The translations under genes and the position numbers were made by a program. The notes beneath the pieces are model-generated. The model was given only the letters and a program-made list of their open reading frames with translations, did not search any database and was not told the origin of the DNA. Shown one piece after another: positions 45,189 through 54,165 of a stretch of DNA of 64,000 bases. Position 1 is the first letter of the stretch. Each line of letters starts with the position of its first letter. This DNA is from Hanleya hanleyi (lineage: Eukaryota > Mollusca > Polyplacophora > Lepidopleurida > Hanleyidae). The stretch spans positions 62,001 through 126,000 of the forward strand of contig JAVTVY010010516.1 of assembly GCA_036873755.1 (NCBI GenBank), in the 5' to 3' direction.

Positions 45189-45968
45189 ATGTTTTACCTC
45201 ACCCTACCCAGTAACAGTTCGCTGGATGTGTTTCCTGACAACACCTTGGCCAAGTACGTGACCCAGTTACCGCAACCGTTGCATTTACCTGGGCGCTGGG
45301 AATGTGGCCTCGTGGATATCCAATACCCTTACTCGTGGTACAACGTGCGAGCCAATGAAGTGTGGTACGAGGTGACCTACGAAGGAAAAGACACCCGACT
45401 CACCCTCCCCGAAGGCCAATACGATACTCCCAAGAAGTTCATCGGTGGGCAGTCAAGACTGTTGCATTATAAGGCTCTACGGGAGGTCACGAATACTTCA
45501 AAACCCATCAAATCCTTTCCCTTCAAGAATCACGTGGACTTCGATTACAACGCACACAAGACAAGGCACAGCTTATCGTCTCCGCCAACGCGAGTGAGTC
45601 CTATCCTACAGCAAATGCTGGGTTTCGATCTACGGACGTTCGCTGGTCCCACCGCCCACCAAGGCGAGATCCCGATGGATATGAAGTCGGGTATGTACGG
45701 ACTCTACGTCTACTCGGACGTGGTGGACAACCACATCGTGGGCGATATCAACACACCTCTGTTACGGATGGTGCCCATTAAAAAGTTGTATGGAGATCAA
45801 GTCACCCACAGTTTCACCCACATGCTCTACCTACCCGTACGACATCCCCACATCAACACTATCACGGTGGATATAAGAGATGACACGGGACGACCGGTGG
45901 CATTCGAACGCGGGAAAGTGGTGGTGACACTTCATTTTCGACAAGCACGTGCTCCCCACTTTGTATAA
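45189..45968 (+). CDS. Minor capsid (penton-like) protein
   Basis: 259 residues, intact. It starts MFYLTLPSNSSLDVFPDNTL, continues with LPGRWECGLVDIQYPYSWYN, and has a C-terminal VDIRDDTGRPVAFERGKVVV..LHFR block characteristic of the Polinton/adintovirus minor capsid protein, predicted as a single jelly roll forming capsid vertices. The stop overlaps the next start (TAATG). The middle part is somewhat shorter than I would expect for the family, but the frame is whole. Confidence 0.82.
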   Translation: MFYLTLPSNSSLDVFPDNTLAKYVTQLPQPLHLPGRWECGLVDIQYPYSWYNVRANEVWYEVTYEGKDTRLTLPEGQYDTPKKFIGGQSRLLHYKALREVTNTSKPIKSFPFKNHVDFDYNAHKTRHSLSSPPTRVSPILQQMLGFDLRTFAGPTAHQGEIPMDMKSGMYGLYVYSDVVDNHIVGDINTPLLRMVPIKKLYGDQVTHSFTHMLYLPVRHPHINTITVDIRDDTGRPVAFERGKVVVTLHFRQARAPHFV

Positions 45969-46362
45969 TGAAGGTGCCTTACGAGTGCGATGCACGCAGC
46001 TATATGGACTATTATGCCCAACAGGCCGGCGGTGGTTTTAGTGGTGCACGCATGCAACGAGGACATGGACTGGGGAACATACTCGGGAGCATCGTCAAAA
46101 CGTTCCTGCCCTTGGTGACGCGTGGGGTGAAAGCAATCGGCAAACAAGCGGTACGCAGTGGACTGCAAGTCGCCGGTGATGTCTTGGGGGTACGGCACCC
46201 AAAGAAGCCTTGAAACGGCGGGCCAAAGAAGCAGGAGGCGTCTTGGTGGCCAAAGCACAACGCACCGTAGGGAATAAAAGACCTGCACCACCGAGACCAC
46301 GCACCAGTCGACGACCGACCCAGCGACGACGCACATCGAAGACCCAGGATATCTTTTCTTAA
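45968..46362 (+). pseudogene. pVI/pX-like basic capsid protein gene with one frameshift
   Basis: The first part (45968-46213) encodes a Cys/Tyr/Gly-rich start (YMDYYAQQAGGGFSGARMQR) and an amphipathic helix (ILGSIVKTFLPLVTRGVKAIG). After about 46190 the frame closes, but a different frame carries ALKRRAKEAGG and a highly basic, Arg/Pro/Thr-rich tail to the TAA at 46360-46362. Family members are single proteins resembling adenovirus minor proteins VI/X. The single shift lies near 46185-46200. The next gene starts 3 bp later. Confidence 0.7.
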
Positions 46363-46365
46363 AAC

Positions 46366-47660
46366 ATGTCCTTGATCCACGCAGAGTCCTGCCCCTCCAC
46401 CAACAGTGAATTTGATTTGTGGACCGTGCCGCCCACACAGACCAGTGCCGAACAAGGATTATGGGTGGAGCATCTCCCGCTGTCCAGCATCAACGCAACA
46501 GGGCCCATCGAGTTCACCATCAGTAATGCGGATACGGCCTATGTGGATTTAGCCCATACATACTTGTATGTGAAAGCCAACATCGTCAATGGGATGGCTC
46601 CAACGGTGGGCCCGACGAATCTCTGGCTGCACTCGATGTTTCAACAGGTGGATATATTTCTCAGCGACAAACTCATCAGTGACTCGACCAACACATACCC
46701 CTATCGAGCCTACATCGAGACGCTGTTGTCGCATGGGCGAGAGGCTAAAAAATCTCAACTGACAGCCGCTTTATTCTACCAGGACACAGCCCAGCACATG
46801 GGCGTAGAGAACGACAATGTGGGATATAACAAACAGAAGGCTTTGACCGCGAACGGCGTCGCGGTGGATCTCATGGGTCGACTGCACGCAGACATGTTCA
46901 TGCAAGACCGGTACCTGTTGAACAAGATCCCCATCAAAATCCGACTGATACGGGCGCCTCCGACCTTCGCCTTGATGGCCACTAACGTAGACGGGCATGC
47001 AGCTGACTATAAGATTGTCATCCAAGACGCAGTCCTGTATGTCCGAAAAGTGAAACCGAATCCAGCCGTTCAATTGGGACACCTCAAAGCCTTGGAAACA
47101 AAACCAGCTCAGTACCCTATCCGACGTGTGCAAACCAAAGTGTTCTCTGTGTCTGCTGGAAATATGAGCGCCAACAAGAAAATCTGTTCTTGGGGGAACT
47201 ACCCAAGCGATTGATCCTGGCCTGTGTGGAAAATACCAGTTTCAGCGGAGCCTACCCAGAGAACCCGTTTGACTTTAAACATTTCGGCATCAATTTTGTG
47301 GCCCTGCATGTGGATGGACAACAGGTCCCAGCCACGGCCTTAACACCGAACTTTGGACGCGCGAATTTCATTCGAGCATATCAGAGCCTGTTTACAGCCA
47401 CCGGTCAAATCAACCAGGACGAAGGGAATATGATCAGTCGGGAGGACTACGCGAACGGATACACGTTGTTCTGTTTCGATCTGACCCCCACTTTAGAGAA
47501 CGACAATCAGCTGGCCCTCGCCAAGCAAGGCAATGTACGGTTGGAAATCCACTTTGCACGAGCCCTCCGGAGCACCGTCAATGTGATCTGCTACGCCGAG
47601 TTTGACAACATCATTCAAGTGGACAAAGCGCGCAACGTCCTGTGTGACTTCTCCACCTAA
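46366..47660 (+). pseudogene. Major capsid protein (double jelly roll, F54H12.2-like) with one frameshift
   Basis: The first frame (46366-47214) begins MSLIHAESCPSTNSEFDLWT and contains FQQVDIFLSDKLISDSTNTY and YRAYIETLLSHG, hallmarks of the Polinton/adintovirus major capsid protein (the family known from C. elegans as F54H12.2). The C-terminal jelly roll continues in another frame (47190-47660) with NPFDFKHFGINFVALHVDGQ and a VDKARNVLCDFST end. The shift lies about 47165-47190, close to a CAAGAAAA run. All expected regions are present, about 430 codons in total, so only one base position seems wrong. I do not write the joined protein. Confidence 0.85.
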
Positions 47661-47661
47661 C

Positions 47662-48135
47662 ATGGATACAGACCAGATAACCACCGTGCTGGAGAATGAC
47701 CCAGAGACACATATGGTCTTTGAAGGGGTGTTCGCCCGAGATGTGTTCCCATTAGACCGTATGTATCCTGCTGCTTACGTTCTCAACACGGACCCGATGG
47801 ATCGGCCCGGTGAACATTGGGTGGGCGTGTACTTGACAGAACAGCAGGGCGAATACTTTGACCCTTACGGCCTGCCACCCCTCTATCCCGATTTAACAGA
47901 CTTCATGGATCAAGGCATAGAGACGTGGTGTTGGAACAGTCAAACGTTGCAAAGCCTGACCAGTAGCGTGTGCGGACAATATTGCTTGTTTTACCTGTAC
48001 CATCGATGCCGGGGAAGACCCTTATCTACCATCGTACAGATGTTTGACGAGTACTCCAAGGCCGAGGACCGCGATGTACTCGTATATGACTGGGCCGCCG
48101 ATCATTTCAATGTACATGCCCCGTTCTGGGCTTAA
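47662..48135 (+). CDS. Adenovirus-type maturation cysteine protease (C5-like)
   Basis: 157 residues, intact, starting at the ATG directly after the capsid gene's stop (TAAC ATG). The catalytic His is in GEHWVGVYL (about residue 54), the acidic partner in YFDPYG (about 71), the oxyanion Gln in NSQTLQSL, and the nucleophile Cys in SSVCGQYCLFYL (about 112). Such proteases cleave capsid precursors during virion maturation. Gene order MCP then protease is as in other Polintons/adintoviruses. Confidence 0.9.
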   Translation: MDTDQITTVLENDPETHMVFEGVFARDVFPLDRMYPAAYVLNTDPMDRPGEHWVGVYLTEQQGEYFDPYGLPPLYPDLTDFMDQGIETWCWNSQTLQSLTSSVCGQYCLFYLYHRCRGRPLSTIVQMFDEYSKAEDRDVLVYDWAADHFNVHAPFWA

Positions 48136-48245
48136 GTTCTTTCAATGTACATGCCCCCCTGTTCTGGGCTTAAGTTTACAAGCCCCCTGTTCTGGGCTTC
48201 AGTTCTTTCAATGTACAAGCCCTCTGTTCTGGGCTTCAGTTTTCA
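48110..48245 (+). repeat. Tandem copies of the protease gene's 3' end in its 3' UTR
   Basis: TCAATGTACATGCC followed by CTGTTCTGGGCTTAAGTT-like phrases, which form the end of the protease coding sequence, are repeated three more times, complete or partial, after its stop codon. An AATAAA polyadenylation signal follows at about 48278. Confidence 0.8.
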
Positions 48246-48424
48246 CGTGGTTGTTCTCACGTTGTTGTTGTTCACTGAATAAAAAAATGAGATCTCACCC
48301 AAAAAAACCCTTTCTTGTGTGTTTTCTTTATGAGCATAATGCATGAAAGCTATAACGGACATGTGGGGATTCGGTGAAACTGGTTTCGAACACCGTGGAG
48401 AAAGTAGCCCATCAGTGGCCTAGG

Positions 48425-50356
48425 ATAATCCGAACTTCACCCGCGCAGGCGTGCGGCCGGATAAGGCGCGCTCGCGCGCTGCGGCCGGAGTAACCCGCGC
48501 GCGCTGCGGCCGGCGCGGGGCGGAGCGGGGCCGGGCCGGGTCCTACGTCTAAGGGGAACATTGAAACTCTTCTGTGTTCGAAGGTAGTTTTAGTGAAACC
48601 CGAAAGTAACGTCGGTGCGCAGAACCCACACCACCACCCAACCCCAACCATGGACCCCTAGTGGTGGGTCACACACACACACCCACGCATCCCCCAACAT
48701 GCCTGCTTTCTATACTACGACCAGACTGCGCATGCGCAGACCCTTGAACACGGACGAACCCTGAGTCCAATCGGATGCTGCTTCACAAGAGCTTCAACAT
48801 AAGACCTCATACGACTCCATCGGACCCATAGTGACCCCTGTCGGCGCCAAAATGTCTATTTCCATACACTTTCTCTACTGCGCATGCGCAGAATGACGTC
48901 AGTTCTACGTCACACCCACCCCGTCGGATACTCCCTCACGACTGCTTCACATGGATACCTCACTCGATCCCATCGGCCCAATAGGGGCCCACCTAAACCC
49001 CAACACGTCTATGTCTATACTACGGCCAGACTGCGCATGCGCAGACTATTGACAACGAACGACACACTAGCCCAGGCGGATGCTCCCTCATGACAGCTTC
49101 AAATAAGACCTCATACGACACCATAGGATCATTAGGGGCTCACCTAAACCCTAAAACGTCTATTTTCACACCCTTTTCCCAGAATTCCCTGTCTGCGCAT
49201 GGGCAGAATGTGGACAACGGCCGAGACACTAGTCCAATCGGATGCTCCCTCACCTATGCTTCACATTGATACCTCACTCAACTCCATCCGCTCATTAGTG
49301 GCTCACCTACATCCCAAAACGTCTATTTTCATACCCTTTCTCTATTGCTCATGCGCAGAATGACGATATTCCGACCCCACATCCATCCAGTTGGATGCCC
49401 CCTCACCTAGGCTTCACATGGATACCTCACTCGACCCCATCGGTCCATTAGGGACCCACCTAGACCCCAAAACGGCTATTTCCATACCCTTGGTCTACCG
49501 CGCATGCGCAGAATGACGATATTTCAACCCCACACCCGGCCCGTCGGATGCGCCTTCACGAATGCTTCACATTGATACCTCATACGACCCCATCGACCCA
49601 TTAGTGGCTCCCCTAGATCCCAAAACGGCTATTCCATACCCTTGGTCTACCGCGCATGCGCAGAATGACCATATTCCAACCCCACACCCAGCCCCTCGGA
49701 TGCCCCCTCACATAGGCTTCACATTGATACCTCACTGGACTCCATCGGACCACGTTGCTCCCCTAGACCCCAAAACGTCTATTTCCATACCCTTGGTCTA
49801 CCGCGCATGCGCAGAATGACGATATTTCAACCCCACACCCATCCCATCAGATGCCCCTTCACGAATGCTTCACATTGATAACTCATACGACCCCATCGGT
49901 ACACTAGGGACCCCTCTCGCCCCCTTCGGGGATCTCCGTGTCTCTTCGGTGATCTCCGTGACATCTTCGCAACATTGTAGCGAACGTGCAACAATGTTGC
50001 AATCTCCTATCATGTTCCCACGGACCTCACCGAAAAGACACGGACCTGACCGAAGAGACACGGAGGTGAACGACATTGTGGGGAAAACCCCAGTACATGT
50101 TCCTCTCACCGAAAAGACACGGAGATGAACGACATTGAGTCCCCACAGACAGGTCAGTACATATCCTATCATGTTCACAGGTCACGCCCCATTCACCCAG
50201 ACCGGAAGTGACGTCATACAGTTCACAGGTCACGCGCCATTCACCCAGACCGGAAGTAACGTCATACGGGACTGGTGGCGCCCCCTCCACGTGACCTCCA
50301 CAAAACAGAGTTACCTCCCTGGAAAAACCGCGTCGAAACCCTCGCTCCCTACTACT
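48425..50356 (-). repeat. Right terminal inverted repeat of element 1
   Basis: Inverse of the left TIR, with the GC-rich block innermost and the AGTAGTAGGG terminus outermost. Cores of TGCGCATGCGCA type (two degenerate) lie at about 48727, 48886, 49031, 49193, 49350, 49500, 49653 and 49802. The CCGAAGAGACACGGAG inverted repeat is at 49925-50075. It lacks the 440-bp segment of the left side. Confidence 0.9.
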
Positions 50357-50362
50357 TATAGC
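50357..50362. other. Right target-site duplication of element 1 (TATAGC)
   Basis: Identical to 37527-37532. The LINE reading continues directly after it. Confidence 0.92.
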
Positions 50363-51391
50363 CTACAGGTTTTTTTGAACTCGTGAAGTTTGTTATTATC
50401 CATAGCATCCCACAAAGATTGAAACAACTTTCTCACATAAGTACAGATAGATGGTCGGAAATCACTGCATGGGATTCCAAAAGGATCAACCTCATCATCT
50501 AGGGCTGCATGCCTTAGTCATTTTATCAGCTTCAGTATCACCTTTGATGTCAACGTGACTAGGTACCCAACAAAAGTTGATCAAATTTACAGTCATATAC
50601 TTGTAAGATGGTGGGATGAGATGAATTTCCACTTTCAGTCGCTTGAAGGCATGGCACTGAATCTGAGAATATGACATATTTCTTCCTTTTAGTGGACCCA
50701 ATACCTTCTAAAGCCGACAATAGAGCTTTTGCTTCTGCAGTGAATATCGAACTTTTACCTGGTGGTCGATATGTTTTAGTTTTGGAACTAAAGATAGTAG
50801 CACATGCTACTCACTCACCATCTTTAGAACCATCTGTATAAATAGCCTGATGCGATCTGTATTTCTCTCTTAGAAGACCAAATTCTTTCGTATACACGAG
50901 CTGGCATTCGTCAATGTAATATTTACTTCTGGTTTGATTAACTGCCATGGTGGTGTTGGCAAGAGTTTGTTGGGTAAAATTTGATTAAGCTTAATACCAG
51001 CTGTTACAATGTGCGGTTTCATACGAATTCCAAGAGGTGGAATAATGGAGGGTTTCTTTAAATAGAAATCAACGTACTGAGGTTTGAAAACACAGTTATA
51101 TGCAAGATTTGAGTGATTAGAACGCGATTTTGTGATATATTGCAGTGATAATTTAATTCTTCGACGTTCTAAAGGTATTTCATCTGCTTCGACATATAAG
51201 CTTTCCTTAGGGGATGTTCTGAACGCCCCGAGGCAAAGCCTTAGTTCTTGATGGAGAATAGGATCTAGCTTTGCCAAGTTTGACCTGCTTGCATCGTTGT
51301 AAACAATAGAACCATAATCAAGTTTAGAACGAACAAGTGATCGATATAAATGAAGAAGCGTTTGCTGGTCTCCTCCCCACTTATAGCTGGC
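50363..51391 (-). pseudogene. LINE ORF2 middle part: RT C-terminus and RNase H
   Basis: On the minus strand: YKWGGD..TLLHLYRSLVRSKLDYG (not all in one frame), then LDPILHQELRLCLGAFRTSP, ESLYVEADEIPLERRRIKLS, and further on an FCWVPSHVDIKGDTEADKM motif, the His/Asp end of an RNase H domain. Several stops interrupt it. It lies between the two inserted elements. Confidence 0.82.
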
Positions 51392-51397
51392 AACTAC
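51392..51397. other. Left target-site duplication of element 2 (AACTAC)
   Basis: AACTAC directly precedes AGTAGTAATG and is repeated directly after the other end (57018-57023). Confidence 0.88.
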
Positions 51398-54000
51398 AGT
51401 AGTAATGTAACGGGAAATTCTGTCGGATTGACCTAAAAAAATTGCATATCTGTGACGTCAAGTTCACTATAGTTCTGGCACGTGACCGGAAGTGACCTTT
51501 GGGGCATGTATTCCTCCGCGGTGATGCGGTCTGGCGGTGATGCGGTCGCGGGAAGAAGCCTCCGCGGACAGAAAGTAGTCCCATGTCAAGGTCCCTTTTT
51601 TCTGGACGTTGCTTTTCCCCTGATTGGCATATGACGTCACTATGACGACGATACAGCCCACCAATCCCCAGTGTACGAGTTGTCACAGCGACACAGCTCA
51701 CCAATTACTAATATCCGAGTTGTCAGAGCATTTCCATCATAGCTCTCTAGATTTGTATCTGATACCGCTTATGCCGGTGCTAGGGGCCGTGTGGTCATGT
51801 CATCCAACTTGCCACATGAATAGGTACAATAAAAGCGTACCTGAGATACAACACATATCACGAATCGTTAGATTCTTTGTATGTGCTTTAATATAGGTTA
51901 ACCAGAAGATTATGCTGTGAAGCCATGTGACTCTGTCAATATGTCGGCACCTCTTCCCACTTCCCTTATATGTGTTGTAATCTTGTTTTTCTCGTCTCAC
52001 CGCGTAGAACACGATGGGAGGGGTCTCGAAGCTAAGCCGTGAATTTTTTTTGAGAAAGTCACTGTGCGCATGCGCATTGGGCAAGTAGCGCTGGGCGGAC
52101 GTTTTGGGGTCTAGGTGGACCCCTAGTGATCCGATTGGGTCGTATGAGGTATCAGTGTGAAGCACTCGTGGGAAAGCATCCGACTGGATGGGTGTGCCGT
52201 GAAAATCATTCTGCGCATGTGCAGTAAAAAAAGGGGCATGGGAATGGACGTTCGGGGGTCGAAATGGACCCCTAGTGGTCCGATTCGGCCACATGAGGTA
52301 TCAGTGTGAAGCTCTCCGTTTTCAACATTTGGCACATGCGCAGACAGGGAATTGTGGGAAAAGAGCATTGGGAGGGACGTTTTGGGGTCGAGGTGAACCC
52401 ATAGTGAGCCGATTGGGTCAAGTGAGGTGTCAATATGTAGCCCTCGTGGGGGAGCGTCCAACTGGATGGGTTGTATGGTAGGAATGTCGTCTATCTGCGC
52501 ATGCCCAGTAGAAAAATCGTATTTGAATGGACGTTTTGAGGTCGAGATGGACCCATAGTGGTCCAATTGGACCGTATGAGGTCTTATTTTGAAGTTCTTT
52601 TTGGGGTAGCGTCGGATTGGACTGGTGTCTAGTCCGGTTTTATCATTCTGCGCATGCGCAGTCTGGCCGTAGTATAGAAAGCAGGCACTTTAGGGGGTCT
52701 TTCCAGTGATTGATGGACCATCCGTGGTCCAAATGGACCGTGTGAGGTATCAGTGTGAAGCTTTCATGGGAATATATTTGCCTTTCAGGAATTTTCTGGG
52801 AAAACCCCTGTTCTATTAATAGACTACTTGGAAGTAGGAGAGAAAGGGGAGTTTCGGAGGTATAATGGAGTGTGTTTGGAGGAGATAAAGGCCTTTTCCA
52901 TCCAGCTACCTGGTAGAGTTACCTGTAAATGAGTGAGTGAGTGATTGAGTGAGTGAGTGGGGCGTGCCCCCAACGCCCGTGAGGCGTGCCAACGCCCGTC
53001 TTGACACATAAACGCACTAACGACGGTGAGTGAGTGAGTGAGAGTGAGTGAGTGGTCATATAAGGTCGTTTGTACACCATTAGGGCATTTCTGGTCACTT
53101 GACGGCCCAGCAAGAGTCATCTGCCCCTACATTAGCCGCAGTGACTTCTAGGGTGGACGTTTTGGGGTCTAGGTGGGCATATAGTGGCCCGATTCGGTCC
53201 AGTGAGGTGTCATCGTGAAGCACTCAAGGGAGGAGCGTCCGATTAGATGGGTGTGACGTGGAACTGACGTTATTTTGCCCATGCGCGGTAAAAAAGGTGC
53301 ATGGGAAGGAACGTTTTGGGATCGAGGTGCCCACTATTGGTCAAAATGGGTCGTGGGAGGTGTCAAAGTGAAGCGCTCCTCCAGGGCGATCAAATCATGG
53401 TTGGGTGGATGTAAAATTAGGATTGGGTTTGAACATATAAAAAGCGGAACACGGACTTTACTCCTAAACCATGGGGAATCATGGCTGTTTTGGGGTCCAG
53501 ACCATCCCCGGTCCAACAGTAACACAGTAATGCCCGTCAACGCCTACCTTAACGCTTCAACGCTCTGGTGAATTAGCCCTGAAGCTCTGATTTTCTAGAT
53601 ATTCCACGGAATTGTCACTAATTTATCGAAATGCAGTGACGCCCGTCAACGCCCGTCGTTACGCCTTAACGTCCGTCTCAACATCTTAACGTCCAACCTT
53701 AAAGCCTGATCTTAACGCCTTAACGCCTTAGCTTAACGCTTTAACGCGCTATAGTAACACCTTAACACCTTATCGTAACACCTTGATGCATGTATGGTAC
53801 ATCCATTTTATGTTATGCCTGTCATATTCGTTCTTGCCCGTTAGGTGTATTCTCGGCTGCGCTTGTCCAATCAGAAGTCGCCCTTTGAGAAACTACAGAA
53901 CTCGGAGCTGTGGGGTGGATCGATTAAGAATTCGGAGCTCTTGGAGCTCGGAGCTCTTGGAGGTTGTTAATCCCCATATGTACAGACACCACCATAACCA
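51398..54000 (+). repeat. Left arm of element 2
   Basis: Order from the end: terminus; CRE-like TGACGTCA and CCGGAAGTGACC near 51452-51500; short GGTGATGCGGTC repeats; a unique-looking stretch; a block of about 145-bp units with more or less intact TGCGCATGCGCA cores (52065, 52211, 52332, 52496, 52652 and 53277); GAGTGAGTGAGT runs; CCTTAACGCC-type octamer repeats (53640-53770); and a GAGCTC-rich end. Confidence 0.85.
53580..53775. repeat. CCTTAACG short tandem repeat
   Basis: About 15-20 imperfect copies of (A/G)(C/T)CTTAACGCC-like octamers. The inverse array is at about 54360-54500 in the other arm. Confidence 0.75.
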
Positions 54001-54052
54001 CCTAGTGTACCCTAGCTATGCCCCGGTAAAGGGTGCACTAGGTGTGTGTATG

Positions 54053-54083
<31 letters not shown>

Positions 54084-54165
54084 TGGTGTGTGTGCGTGTG
54101 TGTGTGTGCGTGCGTGCCCACGGGAGCTACCACCACCACCGGTCGTCAACACCCTGTGGTGGTGG
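54000..54165. repeat. (TG)n loop of the fold-back element
   Basis: A GTGTGTGTGT run at 54040-54115, flanked by CCACCACC/GGTGGTGG stretches that form the tip of the inverted arms. Confidence 0.8.

Larger units (their letters stand above)
37533..50356. mobile_element. Element 1: Polinton/Maverick with capsid module but no polymerase B
   Basis: The 12,824-bp element starts AGTAGTAGGGAGCGAGGG and ends with its inverse. TIRs are about 2.3 kb (left) and 1.9 kb (right), with a perfect TATAGC target duplication. The plus strand carries ATPase, core-type protein, Pro-rich protein, penton-like protein, pVI/pX-like protein, major capsid protein and protease. The minus strand carries two small DNA-binding-domain paralogues, an integrase N-terminal remnant and a one-TM protein. 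A double-domain paralogue sits at the left on the plus strand. No stretch could hold the protein-primed PolB (typically over 1,000 residues) or an integrase catalytic core. The intact duplication and TIRs argue for recent insertion, so mobilisation was presumably in trans. Confidence 0.93.
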
